From: Brachycybe producta
Taxonomy: Eukaryota; Arthropoda; Diplopoda; Playtdesmida; Andrognathidae
Direction of reading: 5' to 3'
NCBI GenBank assembly: GCA_036925085.1
Contig: JAUPFP010000003.1
Coordinates: 9,146,008-9,210,007 of the forward strand
DNA: 64,000 nucleotides
In this document: piece by piece, positions 52,691-63,387 of the stretch
Numbering within the stretch: the first letter of the stretch is position 1
Layout: every line of letters starts with the position of its first letter
Notes under the pieces: model-generated
The model's input: only the letters and a program-made list of their open reading frames with translations
Databases searched by the model: none
Told to the model about the DNA's origin: nothing
Made by a program: the position numbers and the translations under genes

Positions 52691-53476
52691 CTACCAGGAG
52701 TCAAGAGGCTCTGCCTAAATCTGTCCCCAGTAGCGCTTCGTCTATTCCTTTAATTATTAACATCTTTGTATAAGCAACCTTCTTATACTCACTTCTGCGG
52801 TACCAATGACTACAATCCAAGATCTACCAGCTGCTCGCAGCATGCGTGGTTTCTTCTCTTTCTCGATCTGAAGTCCTAGAGCGGTTGCCATTCGTTTGCT
52901 CAACACGCTCACGTCGGCTCCAGAATCGACCATCATCTAAATCAATTTCCCATTGATCGTTACAACCAACAGAGGAGATCCTGAGGTTCGTACTCTTGAC
53001 TGAATCTCTAGGGCTCCATCTGTTTCCATTTTTACTGATTCAGGTGGGGCTCTGCCCAGGGCTGAATGAGCTTTCAGTTTCGAAATCATTGATCCTGGTG
53101 CAACATTGGCTCCCGAGGAATCGATTTCTTGTTTTCCATTTTTCAATTCTGCTAGGCCGCGGCCTGTCATAGAATTTTTCTCGTTTGTTTTAGCTATCAA
53201 TTTGGGTGGAACTCTGTCCAGCTGCAAATTGGCATACGGGTTTGTCATCGTTTTACAATTGGCTGCAAAGATGGCGAGGGCTTCACGAAGATATTCTACC
53301 GCATCTATCATCGTAGGACTAATGGCTGACCCCGTACCAGTTTTGGTCGCAACCTTTGCACTTGGTTGGTCCCCATTCTCTTGTCCATGAAGAGGGGTGG
53401 GCACATGACAGCTTCCTTGGCGTGTGATGACTCCACCGGCTCCCGATGTGGGCCCTTCCGTCCCAACATGTTTCAA
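52690..53476 (-). pseudogene. Gypsy aspartic protease region (element B)
   Basis: The frame from 53476 contains a linker (TMIDAVEYLREALAIFAANCK). It then reaches PLLVVTINGKLI, a TAG stop, and the protease active site MMVDSGADVSVLSKRMATALGL (about 52930), with Asp-Ser-Gly-Ala as in retropepsins. The single stop lies eight bases before the active site. Further on, LRAAGRSWIVVIGTAEVSI fits the retropepsin flap and C-terminal strands, and the segment ends at a stop near 52757. Confidence 0.8.
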
Positions 53477-53705
53477 TACCCTTCGTTGATTCCTATGCTT
53501 CTCCCATTTTGTAGTTTCTTGTAAACCATGTTCCCTTGTCCTCGGTGGTCAGACTCCCGGTACGTCCTCCGCCCGATCTAGTTTAACTGATCGGGAGACG
53601 CATCGGAGTTACGGATCCAAATTTTCTGTCCGTGTACTCGCATTTCCTTTAGATCTTCGGTCATATCAGGCCGATAGTCTGAAATGGCAGCAATCAGCTC
53701 TTCTG

Positions 53706-54308
53706 TCAGAGGGGTTTCTCAAGTGGTAGTCTATTCTTCTTCCTCTTCTTCTTCACCCTCTTCATTTTCGTCTTCTCCCTGCGTGAGCATATCCAGCAGT
53801 TGGGATTTGCCGGGCAGTTTATCATCAAATGACCAGGCTTTTGGCAGTTGAAACAAGTTCGAGTTTCAGATCCCTGACCAGTTCTCTGTCCTTGCCCAGA
53901 AGAACCCGCTCCAGTAGTGGCTTTCTTCTGTTGTCCCTGCACATCAGGCCTTGTGTTATTTTTTCTCGGTTGTGTCTGGGGTGGCTTGCCAGCTTGCTTC
54001 TGTCCAGATTGGGTTCCAGGAGATTTGGTAGCTCCCATCTCATTTCTTGTCTGTTGGTTATTTGGTCGTGACTTAATGGTCATCTTCCCAGTCAGAACCA
54101 AATCGTTCTCCATCCAAATGGCTTGTTCGAGAAATTCTTTGAGGGTCATTGGAGGAATCCCTACAAGTCTCTCTGCCAATTTCGATCCCATGCCTCGTCG
54201 CAATCGTGAGATCTTTACACTGTCCATAGAATGTGGGTCAACCTTGTCGCAGAGATCTAGGCATCGCCATGCAAACTTGGTGAAGGTCTCTTCATCAGTT
54301 TGTCTCAT
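53706..54308 (-). CDS. gag: Gag C-terminal part with zinc knuckle (element B)
   Basis: 200 codons are open. EETFTKFAWRCLDLCDKVDP and LRRGMGSKLAERLVGIPP are the C-terminal capsid part. PNNQQTRNEMG begins a Gln- and Lys-rich linker, and CFNCQKPGHLMINC is a C-x2-C-x4-H-x4-C zinc knuckle. It is in phase with 54333-54626 through one TGA (a change from CGA would explain it). Ends in a Lys-rich tail. Confidence 0.85.
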   Translation of the reverse strand: MRQTDEETFTKFAWRCLDLCDKVDPHSMDSVKISRLRRGMGSKLAERLVGIPPMTLKEFLEQAIWMENDLVLTGKMTIKSRPNNQQTRNEMGATKSPGTQSGQKQAGKPPQTQPRKNNTRPDVQGQQKKATTGAGSSGQGQRTGQGSETRTCFNCQKPGHLMINCPANPNCWICSRREKTKMKRVKKKRKKNRLPLEKPL

Positions 54309-55039
54309 TGTCTCAACCTCTTCGACATATCTTCATCCAGGGTCACTTGTTGCAAATTTATCGAGCATCCTTGCTCGTAATTGTTCCCAGGATAAGTCAG
54401 CTCGTTCCAACATCAATCGACTTATGAACTTCAGTGCATAGTTCTCGAGACAACTCGAGAAGTAGCTGCACTTTTCTGCATCCGACCATCGATGGACAAT
54501 AGCTTTTGCTTCAAATTGCTCCATATAGTCATGCAAGTCATCAGTTCCATCAAATTTCTTAAACCCCTGCATGGGGTGCCAGGATCCGCGCTGCCATGCA
54601 TTGGTACAGGGGGTGCTGGACTCCATGCAGTTCCATGTCCATTACTAGCAGCACTCAAAGGGCCCGGTGTCTGTAACCTCCCAGGTCGTCTCATGGGGGT
54701 CTCTCCCAGCATCCCTTGGTGACTGCTATCTTCAAAACTCGTGGTGGCTCTTGGAAGGCTTGCAGCTGGTTGTACAGGAGCATTTGGGACCATTCCTACA
54801 AATGGCCTGCATATCTGGTCAAGCAGCATCAGTCTTTGCTCAGGGGGATAATGGGTGAGTAGTTGCTCCACTGCCATGGCCCCCTGCTCCCAATGAGGAC
54901 TCCCAGAGAGAAAGATAAATTGGAACGGACTCACCGAATTTCCAGTTGCTTGTCCTCTCTGGTCCTCTCTTCCATTTTCCTCAGTGGTGTTGCCGGTTGG
55001 CTCCATAACTTGAAAGTTCTTGGGTACACTCACAAACAC
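54309..55039 (-). pseudogene. gag: Gag N-terminal part (element B)
   Basis: From ATG at 55039 (or the internal ATG about 11 codons later, MEPTGNTTEENG) the frame runs through a Pro/Ala-rich stretch to about 54590. There a frameshift moves to FKKFDGTDDLHDYMEQFEAKA and CSYFSSCLENYALKF (54333-54626), the N-terminal capsid part. It begins about 40 bases from the primer-binding site, so unlike element A this family has a very short leader. Confidence 0.75.
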
Positions 55040-55081
55040 ATGCTGTTTTGTCCAGTTCTGTCTTGGGTAGTCTTTGACAAA

Positions 55082-55100
55082 CTACCCCACACCTCCACCA
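55082..55100 (-). promoter_or_regulatory. Primer-binding site of element B
   Basis: On the minus strand TGGTGGAGGTGTGGGGTAG starts two bases after the LTR end (TTCCA-CG). It differs from that of element A mainly by one base in the first 17. The same two-base gap is present in both. The primer tRNA is not identified. Confidence 0.8.
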
Positions 55101-55102
55101 CG

Positions 55103-55340
55103 TGGAAGATACCTCCTCTTCCGGGTCTCCTGTAGACACTGCTGATGTTTGAATCGTCTGCTATTTAGCAGACGAATTGCTCGTTTTTCACACACTCGTT
55201 AACGAAGGAGGCAGGCCTTGACCAAAACAGCTGATTCCTCTTGCATCACTTCTTGGGGGAAGGGGTCTTTTTCGGAGACTCAGCCCAAGAATAGAAGAAA
55301 ACACCCACATGGTATTTATCACGAAACACGACTTTTATCT
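55103..55340 (-). repeat. 5' LTR of element B, R-U5 part
   Basis: It starts TGGAAGATACCTCC next to the primer-binding site and matches the solo LTR 32971-33206. From about 55341 the two diverge. Because the strand is minus, the shared part is U5 and R, and the differing part would be U3. The outer LTR end lies somewhere in 55341-55725 but I cannot place it. Confidence 0.75.
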
Positions 55341-55725
55341 CTCCGTACTATTTTGTGCAAATAGTGTATTTTACCATAGCCTCCCTATAAAGGAGGCTAC
55401 GATTTTACATACAGTATTTCATATACAGGCAAAAAGAGAAAATCTCACTGTATTGAATGTAATAATTGTGTTCAGATATTATCTGTCGTCCTCTGAAAGC
55501 CTGGTAAGGTGCTCCAACACTGTAGGTTAAATTTATATCTTCATCTCATTTGTTCTCCGGTGCCCCTTATAAGATGTGGGCAGTTTCCATTGGTCATCAA
55601 TAGATGGCGCTGCTAACGCAAATCTGCCATCACTTTTCTATATAAACTAACCGAGATGGCAATGCGCATGCGCTATGAAAAACTCCAATCTCCTGATGCT
55701 AGTGCTTACGTTACCTCTATTTTCG
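55341..55725. other. Unplaced stretch: LTR U3 or flanking DNA
   Basis: No coding region. It includes a TCCCTATAAAGGAGG palindrome-like motif near 55386 and TATATAAACT near 55640, either of which could be promoter-like. It may be U3 of the element B LTR; no boundary or target duplication was found. Confidence 0.3.
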
Positions 55726-55733
55726 CTTTAGGG

Positions 55734-58700
55734 CAAGGAGTATGTATACTAGGAGATCCGACTCCTCCCTTTCTTTGTTAACAATTATTTTTGCCTACTG
55801 AAGCTGGTGAATCTCAGTCAAAATATCATCGTACGGTAAAAAATAAACATTAGTATACCGGTATATTTGCTAAAAGTCAACTTTATCTAGATGAAACTGA
55901 TACTTCAGCAGGGTCAGTTAATTCAACCAAGATATTCACTTCTACAAGTGCAGATGCTCCAGCCAAGGCATTAACTCCAATAAGTGTAGATACTCCAGTC
56001 AAGGCATTAACTTCTACAAGTGCAAATATTCCAGTAGAGGCATTTCCTTCAACAAGTGCAGATACTCCAAGAAAACAACTTCTTAAAAGAAATCTTTTCT
56101 CTTGCCGAGTTAAAGTTTCTCGCTTAAAATCCAAGGCACTAAAGAAAGCAAACAATGTAGTGTTTAGTAAAGAGTTTGATACTGGAAGTTTAGATCATCT
56201 TACAGAGCCAGCAAAATTATTTTTTAAGGCACAGTTGCAATTGTGCAAAGTGAGCAGTAGAGGGTACAGGTGGTCAAGTTTAAAGATAGAAGTGCTATTA
56301 GGGCTCTTTCACTGTAGCCCAAAAGCTTATAGATTCTTGTCTAACATTTTTCAATTGCCATGCAAAAGTACTTTATACTGCTGGCTTTCTGCTATAGATG
56401 ACAGCACAGGCTTTACAACAGACACATTTCATTACTTATATATGAAAACAAAGACCTTTTCAAAATCCAACAAAAAATGTGTCATAAGTTTTGACGAGAT
56501 GGTAATTAAAGAGGAACTATCGTATGATCAAAAAACAGATAGAATAGAAGGTTTCGTTGATTATGGGAACAATAAAAGGGTTGCCAAAGTTGCCAATCAT
56601 GCTCTCGTTTTTATGGCGAGAGGCCTGTTTGCAAAATGGAAACAACCTTTAGGTTATTTTCTAACCAGAGATAATGTGTCTGTTGTAATTCTCAAAGAAT
56701 TGTTAACAAAATGTATAGAAGAGCTTTCCAAAATTGAGTTAAAGGTTGTTGCTGTTGTTTGTGATCAACATTCCATTAATCGAAAACTTTTTAGCAATTT
56801 ATGTGTAACAATTGAGACTCCTTATTTTGACTTAAATTACATGCGCATATTTTGTTTTTTTGACCCTCTTCACCTCCTTAAATTTGTGCGTAACACACTA
56901 AAGAAATATGATCTTGAAGCAGATCGGAAAAGAATTTCATGGACAACTATTACGTCATTTGTGGAACAAGATCTGAAGCGCAATGTAAGACTGGCACCAA
57001 AAATTTCAAAAAAGCATCTAGAGCTTCCAGGCTATACTTCCATGCGTGTTTCCTTGCCAGTCAGATTTTAAGCCACTCTGTTGCATCTGGCATTTATACA
57101 TTAGCCTCTGTTGGATTGTTACCATGACAAGCTGTGCACACAGGAGACTTTGTTCAAAAGTTCAATGAACTTTTTGATAGCTTTAATAGTAGGACATTGT
57201 CTGCTAAAGTGAAGAAAAGATCTGCCATTCATGCAGCATCTGCTCACAAACAATTTCTCAGTAGCATTCTGGAATGGATCAAAACCATCCATGTTATTCA
57301 AAAGAAATCTAAAGTTACTGTGTACTGCTTGAGAGGATGGCAACTTTCTATAAATGCTTTACTAAAGTTATTTGAAAGCTTGGAAGATGAAAAAGAATGT
57401 TTTTTTATTGACGAGTTGGCTGAATCAAGATTGTTTGGAGAATTTTTTTTCTCTGATCAGGCAGAGTGGTGGTAGGAGAGATAATCCAAATCCTCAACAA
57501 TTTCGGTTTGCCTTTCGATCTGCTTCAGGAAACTCATTTCTGTCGTCATCAAAAGCAGGAAATTGCATGCAAGATGATGATTCTTTGCTGCGTTCATTTA
57601 TCCAGTTAGCCAATGTTACTGAAAATCCAGTACCATCTACAGAAAATGTGGCTGAAGGTGAATATTCCAAATCAAAAGTTATTTTAGGAAATGAATGTAT
57701 AAGTGATGTAGATCTACCCACACAAAATGTCATTTTTTACATTGCTGGATATCTTTTGCGAAAGTGTCTAATGAACCATAATTGTGATAACTGTTCTTGT
57801 ATGCTTACTGGCAATGAGGCATCTGTTAATGTAAATCACTTGTTCACATCTTTTAAGTCATATACAGGCACAGAGAGTAATACATATGGGAAATTGTTTT
57901 GTCCTTCTGAAGAATTTTATAAGTTTGTTCAGGATATGGAAACTGTGTTTGTGGAAACATTAAATAAATCAATGCATCTGGATAGGGTTTGCTTCATTAT
58001 CTTGAGCAAAATGAATAATATGAGCAAAAAACACTATTTCTTGTCCATTTGTTGCACTATAATTGTAAAAAATATCATTTCTTTGTTTGTTAAAGTTAGA
58101 ATTTACAATGCTTTAAAAATTTTTAATTCTAACACTCAAGCGTCTAGACAAAAGAATCGTAAAATACTAACAATATTACATGTGTAACTTGTAAGTTGTT
58201 GTAAGCAAAAAAATATTCTTACTCCAAACAAAAGTTCAATTCTTGTGCTAGAAATTGTTCGCATTATATGGCATATTCAATTTTTTATAAATATTTTAAA
58301 GAAAAATCGCCAATTGCTAGAAAAAGTTCCAACATTTCATTTATTCCTAGACTGATTTTTGAAAAATGTTTGTATAAAGTAATAGTGAAATTGAATCAGT
58401 ATTAACATTTATTTAAGAAAAATTTTTTTAAAACTTGATTGTTTTTATTTATTTTCAAAATATTCAATTTACTACTTGAAAGTTAAATATAAACAAACAA
58501 TAAATATATGATAAATTTACTCATTAATTAGTAATAAACAATTGATTATTATAAGAGCTTTATTAATTTAAAATTTAAACCTTAAAATTAATTTATAATT
58601 TAAAAAGAGTTATGCCCTATGGGTTTTATTTTTATTTTTAGTATGAATATCGATGTTTTTTCATTTACATGACGTACATGACTACCACTAGATGGCGCCT

Positions 58701-58771
58701 TTCAAATAAGCTCCTCCTTCAATTTCAGTGCTTTCTATGAGAGTCGGATCTCCTAGTATACATACTCCTTG
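55734..58771 (+). mobile_element. P-element superfamily transposon
   Basis: 3038 bp with perfect 31-bp terminal inverted repeats (55734-55764 and 58741-58771, starting CAAGGAGTATGTATACTAGG) and an 8-bp target duplication CTTTAGGG (55726-55733 and 58772-58779). Both lengths are those classically described for P elements. The transposase gene on the plus strand is broken by two frameshifts and a stop, so this copy is not autonomous. The DNA is AT-rich. The perfect ends suggest it moved in the not distant past, perhaps with help from an intact copy. Confidence 0.95.
55854..58187 (+). pseudogene. P-element (THAP9-like) transposase
   Basis: Open from 55854 in one frame to 57071. It begins with an imperfect repeat of STSADTP/ALTSTSANIP type (about 55930-56075), then has LLKRNLFSC. 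The catalytic region follows: FDEMVIKEELSYD (first Asp), ANHALVFMARGL, VVAVVCDQHSINRKLF (second Asp), and FFDPLHLLKFVRNTLKKYD. A frameshift near 57055 moves to LASQILSHSVASGIYT, followed by a TGA at about 57125. A second frameshift in a T7 run near 57403 leads to LTSWLNQDCLENFFSLIRQS and GGRRDNPNPQQFRFAF, the conserved C-terminal signature. No THAP zinc finger is visible at the N-terminus; none of the open sequence before 56160 fits one. It ends at 58187. Confidence 0.9.
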
Positions 58772-58779
58772 CTTTAGGG

Positions 58780-59317
58780 TTTTTTTTTCTGTCCTTAATT
58801 TGTCATGTTATATTTTTTATAATATTTTTGAAGGAAAATTTTATTTCGTTTTTGATTAGTTTGAATTGGAATGGAGAAATTATGTGTTGCTGGACAGATG
58901 GGTTACCTGTGTGTCAATGAAGACGGATCCGTTTTAAACGTATTTATATTTTATTATTATGTGAAGACGAATTTGAATTGTGATGGCTCACAGGTTTCTG
59001 CGCACAATTTATACGCAGATTAGCCGATTTTTGATCGCTTTGACTGTTAGAAACTAGAAGGGTAATCACTGCAGTGGTCAATGCTATTTTTCATAGTTTT
59101 AAAAATTCGGACGCAAAGCCTTCAAGCGAACGTTATTTAGAAAGAACATTACAAAAAACTCAAATTCTGATTATTCTTCAAAACTAGAATTGTAAAAGAT
59201 CATGGTAAAAGTCTTTTCACTTCAATATATTAAACAAGGGATTCAAGGAACCCTATAGACCTCCGTTGCATCAATATACGCTTTCATATATTAAACAACC
59301 AATTTTCTTTCATTGTT
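58780..59317. other. AT-rich, no gene; weak dispersed repeat
   Basis: A stretch at 59065-59220 resembles 60410-60560 (CTGCAGTGG ... AACGTTATTTAGAAA ... AACTCAAATT) and, inverted, 22920-23100. Otherwise nothing is seen. Confidence 0.4.
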
Positions 59318-59517
59318 ACATGCGTATGCACATGTACACGCATGCGCGCAATGTGTACGCACATGTACACGTGTGTGCATGTGCATGTGAAAAAAGTGCG
59401 CACATGTATGCACGTGTACACATGTATGCACGTGCGCGCATGTGTATGCACATTTACACGTGTGTAAATGTGCGTACACGTGCATACACGTGTGTACACA
59501 TGCGCACACGTGCGTAC
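59318..59517. repeat. Alternating purine-pyrimidine tract (Z-DNA candidate)
   Basis: About 200 bp consist almost only of CA/TG/CG/TA steps in strict alternation (for example CACGTGTACACATGTATGCA), broken in four places by AA, an A6 run, TTT and AAA. It contains nested palindromes, such as CACATTTACAC with GTGTAAATGTG (about 59449-59473), and is followed by GTACTTTTTTC / AAAAAAGTAT. Frames open across it (His/Cys/Arg-rich) are compositional artefacts. Confidence 0.9.
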
Positions 59518-59539
59518 TTTTTTCAAAAAAGTATGATTT

Positions 59540-59937
59540 TAAACGTTATTAAAAAATAGAAGGATCTTTTCAAAATTTATAAAAAGGAAAGAACGCGAAA
59601 CCAATACATGAAAGTATGTGCTAATTATTTTATTGTTCTAAATCGTTTTAACGAGAGTTTTTCAAATGTTTGTGGGACGGTTTTTGATCCAATGAGATTT
59701 AACGTGGGGTTAAAAAAACGAACGATTTTGAACTTTGTTTAAAAATAGAAGGACCTTTTCAAAAATTATATAAATTGAGCACGTAAAGAACAATACTTTT
59801 TATTGCATTTTGCGCTTTCCTGTATTTCAATTGAGCGATTGCGAGGCGATTTCTTGCAGTTTTACTAACACCATATAATAACACTCATTTATCTCGTCGT
59901 CTGCTCAAAACAACAAGATGGACGTGTATCTAGGCTC
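59540..59937. mobile_element. TTAA-flanked element, truncated second copy (inverted)
   Basis: Reverse-complement match to 27207-27780: AGAAGGACCTTTTCAAAA, TTTGTGGGACGG, TATTGCATTTTGCGCTTT, CAACAAGATGGACGTG, ending ATCTAGGCTC directly before TTAA (59938-59941). The other end is missing. It abuts the alternating tract. Confidence 0.75.
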
Positions 59938-60031
59938 TTAAGTTTGCGCATATACATGGCATAGATTGTGTCTTCAATATGATTGATAAATGTTGAGTTG
60001 ATAACTAATTGTTCATTTTGTATTTCATTAG

Positions 60032-60152
60032 TCGAAGGGAGACTTAGAGAATGACGAACACGTAGCGGACGTGTTGTACGGCATCGTAAAGACGGTTAGC
60101 AAACGTGGTCAACTTGTTCACGGTGTCTCGTCTAATTTTCACCGTTTATCCA
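60032..60152 (+). other. Exon-like segment 1 (possible host gene)
   Basis: A pyrimidine-rich CATTTTGTATTTCATTAG acceptor precedes a frame reading SKGDLENDEHVADVLYGIVK and QLVHGVSSNFHRLS. It is followed by a GTAAGA donor at 60153. Length 121 bp. I do not recognise the protein. Frame quality and splice-like borders are visible; expression is not known. Confidence 0.35.
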
Positions 60153-60401
60153 GTAAGAACCGCCAGTTAGTTACCTACATCAACTAAAAGAATTTCAATG
60201 GAAAAACGTTAACACGAAATGGAAGCGTACTAGGAATATTTTTCCGTGTTAAACGAATTTCATGTTGAAAAACAATTTTTCACCAATCTAAGGGGAAGCA
60301 TTAAACGAAAATAAGATTTCTTCTTATCTGATTTTTTGTATTATCAGTTTTCGTGTTATGGTGGCTGAATAAGTACTTATTTTTCTTTTGTTCCTTTCAG
60401 A

Positions 60402-60465
60402 TGGTGCTACTGCAGTGGCTAAAGTTGTTAAATTTAGATGTGAAAACGTCAAACGGACGTTTTTT
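60402..60465 (+). other. Exon-like segment 2 (possible host gene)
   Basis: A strong acceptor (TTTTCTTTTGTTCCTTTCAG) stands directly before 60402. If joined to the donor at 60153, the frame continues as NGATAVAKVVKFRCENVK. The 3' border is unclear and a TAG follows at about 60468 if the frame is not spliced out. Confidence 0.3.
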
Positions 60466-60770
60466 TAGAAATGACGTTACGAAAAAATTCAAATTGTTTT
60501 CAAAAGTAGTATGGTAAAACATGATGCAAAATTTTTTTAAATGCTAAATCTTAAAAAAAATGTAGTTTTAGTTTGAAAATGACCAATTTTTAGGTTTTTC
60601 TATTGACAGTTCGTGAGAAACTTATTTCGGACATTTTCATGAAAATTTTGAAAAATATCATCATGAAAAAACTTTTCACATTATCAACAGATATTCTAGT
60701 TTCTAAAACAATTTGACTTTTTTTTTGTACTGTTTCTTCCCTTGTTCATTTCTCAAAATAGCGGGTGGAA
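60466..60770. repeat. Dispersed AT-rich repeat
   Basis: 60445-60600 matches 22920-23100 in inverse orientation, with landmarks ACGTTTTTTTAGAAA and TTTGAAAATGA. 60600-60720 resembles 23280-23440 more loosely. No coding capacity. Confidence 0.5.
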
Positions 60771-61030
60771 GGCAACAGACTTAATATAGAATGTAACAGC
60801 CATGCAGGTGTGCTGTCTGAGAGGACAAACAATAGATTTTAATCGTGTTTATATGTTTGGTGCTTATACTCAAACAAATGTTGCTTGCTCATGTAGGTCG
60901 TTTTGCTGGCCACCACTGAAAAAAAATTATCGGCTAGGAGGGGGAAGCTCCCAAGCTCGTATGCTGAATATTGCCGAATATTGTGTGGCCAGTACATACT
61001 TGCCTAGGGTGCATAAAATCCTTGAATAGG
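60771..61030 (+). other. Exon-like segment 3 or short frame
   Basis: The pyrimidine tract TGTTTCTTCCCTTGTTCATT and an AATAG acceptor precede 60771. One frame reads RVEGNRLNIECNSHAGVLSE and stops at about 60840. Another, starting at ATG 60802, is open for 75 codons with several Cys (CCLRGQ, NVACSCRSFCW) but matches nothing I know. Neither is convincing alone. Confidence 0.25.
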
Positions 61031-61436
61031 TCCAGAATATATAGCTAATGAAAATAAATCTTGTGTAACTTACTGCTGCAATTATAGGTTTTTTTCTAAT
61101 GTCGAAGAGAAATTTAGAAACTCACTTAATTTTTTAGTTAAAAATGACATTTTCATTACATATTTAATATGAAAACACGATTAAAATGTTGAAGAACAGT
61201 TCTAACCTGAATTTCAAAAGATGTTTCAATGCACATCTACTTTTTTTGAATTTGAATTTGAAAAATTACTCTGCAAGCAGCCATAAAGGCCTATGGCAGA
61301 GAGACAAGAGTCCAAGTGCAGCATAGAAAATGCATTGTCAAAACCAGAAAATATAAAACTCTATTGATATAAACCCAACAATAATTTCCATATTTTTTAA
61401 TGCTGCAAATATATGCATTGTCAAAACAAAACAAAA

Positions 61437-63229
61437 TTATGACTCCCATAAAATATGTTTTTCCTGCACAAAATCCCCAGCAAGCGAGTTCCATTGTCGA
61501 ATCGCCCTAGGGACAAATGACCAGTAATAAGAATCTGTTCGTGCAAAAATCTCTCCAACTTTGTTAGAGTGGTCACCCCTACCCAAATATAATGCCCTGC
61601 AAAGTTTACTTGAAGTAGGTTTAGGGCAAGAGCCTTCTAGCATTCGATTAAAGATATTAAGACTAAAATCTGAACGTCTTGCAAGTAAACTATCCCAACC
61701 AAGCTCTGAAAGCATTTTAGTTACACTGTCGGCATATCCATATTTACCACAAACAAACCTAGCAGCCCTGCGTTGGACCATTTCTATGGAGTGAGCTAAG
61801 TCTTCAGTGTGGGGATTCCACACGGAGCTGCAATATTCTAGATGGGGACGTACTAATGATTGATATGCTATACATTTTACCTCCCTGGGACACCTTCTTA
61901 GAACACGTTGACTAAACCTAAGCATCTGCATAGACTTGGAAATAATCTGTTCGACATGCAGCTTCCAAGAAAGTTTAGCTGTAATCGTTACCCCCAAATA
62001 TTTATAAGAATCTACGTTATTGAGTGGAATGGCCCCTATTCTATATGGAAATATTATTATTCCTTCCCCTAGCTACTCTCATTACACAACATTTCCCTTA
62101 TTAAGTTGAAGTTGCCATTTAGAACACCATGCCTCTATTGCTTTCAAGTCACTATCAATAATATGGCAATCATTGTCAGAGGTAACCTCATGATAAATTA
62201 TTGTATCATCTGCAAATAGCCGGCAATTGCTGCTAACTTGACTGCTGAGGTCATTGATATATAAAAGAAACAGAAGCGGACCCAACACTACCCTGAGGAA
62301 CCCCTGATGTAACCCCTATTCAGTCAGATTCAGACCCACCTGCAACAACCCTTTGTTTCCTATCAATCAAAAAAGAATGCACCCATTTATACACCTGTTC
62401 ACCCAATCCATACCCACTAATTTTTGTCATTAGTTTTGAGTGAGAAACTGTTTCAAATGCCTTGTAGAAATCAAGAAGAACCAAATCTATCTGACTGCCT
62501 TTTGTCTAAAATTTTCTGAAGGTCCTCAACTAAAAGAATAAGCTGGGTTTCACATGAACGCCCCCTAAGAAACCCATGCTGGTTATCACACAAAAGATTG
62601 TTTTCCATAAGAAAATTCATTAAGGAGGAATATATAATATGTTCAAGGACCTTGCAAACTATCGAGGTTAAAGACACGGGTCTGTAATTAGTTACCTGAG
62701 ACTTGTCTCCTGATTTAAAAATTGGACAAACATTAGCTAATTTCCACATATCTTTTACAATACCTACATCTAAACTCTGTTGAAAAATTAACTGAAGGTA
62801 TGGACCCAACTCTTGTGCAAGATTTTTTAAAATGATAGCATACATCCCATCTGGACCACAGGTTTTATTTGAGTCTAATTTTAGAAGTTGCTTGACTATC
62901 CCATCGGCAGTTATTACAATTTGATCCATACAAAGAGATGTTGACGGAAAACCCTCATGTGGTATGCCATCATCAATTGTGAAGACCTTCTTGTATTGTC
63001 CATTTAATAAGGTAGCTTTCAATACTGGATCTGAAACAAGCTTCCCATTTGTGTCAACCAGAGAAGGAATAGATTCTCTACTTTGCCTAGAGTTCTTGAT
63101 GTAACGCCAAAATAGTTTTGGGTCCGTTTTTAACCATTCTCCAAGCGTTTCTGTTTTAAAATTATCGTGAGCTAACAAGATTTCCCGTTTCGCTGCTGTG
63201 CGTGCAATACGGAATTCATTGGAATTCAC
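61437..63229 (-). pseudogene. LINE reverse transcriptase (copy d)
   Basis: Frame 1 (62471-63229): KLFWRYIKNSRQ, DSNKTCGPDGM, VCPIFKSGDKSQVTNYRPVS, LEHIIYSSLMNFLMENNLL and QHGFLRGRSCETQLI are the N-terminal RT motifs. A frameshift near 62490 precedes motif A. Frame 2 (62082-62288) has LLFLLYINDLSSQ and the catalytic FADDTIIYH. Frame 3 (61437-61997) holds VTITAKLSWKLHVEQI through QWNSLAGDFVQEKHILWES. The order is that of the CR1/Jockey group. Confidence 0.9.
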
Positions 63230-63387
63230 TAATTTTGGGTGATTTCTAGCCCTATTCCTCCATAAGCGTTGCTTACGAAGAGCCCTTTTAACTTTGCTAG
63301 TGTACCATACTGGTGTGGCACAGTCTCTAACTACCTTGGTTGGAATAAAGGAGGAAGGTCTTCCTCCTTTAAAATTAAACTATGAAA

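Larger units (their letters stand above)
44610..55340 (-). mobile_element. Ty3/Gypsy retrotransposon (element B), nested insertion
   Basis: On the minus strand the order is LTR (55103 up), primer-binding site (55082-55100), gag, protease, RT, RNase H, integrase with a core deletion, integrase tail, ORF3. The hAT-like transposon at 45013-47793 lies inside ORF3. Stops are few and mostly single-base changes, so the element decayed recently compared with elements 1, C and D. The 3' LTR is not securely identified. Confidence 0.9.

Noticed and set aside
57050-57410. Introns in the P-element transposase instead of frameshifts
   Set aside because: The protein continues on both sides with no missing or extra residues, one break lies in a T7 run, and no GT...AG pair is needed to restore the frame.
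59266-59559. His/Cys/Arg-rich frames on both strands
   Set aside because: They follow from the alternating purine-pyrimidine composition; no start context or homologue.
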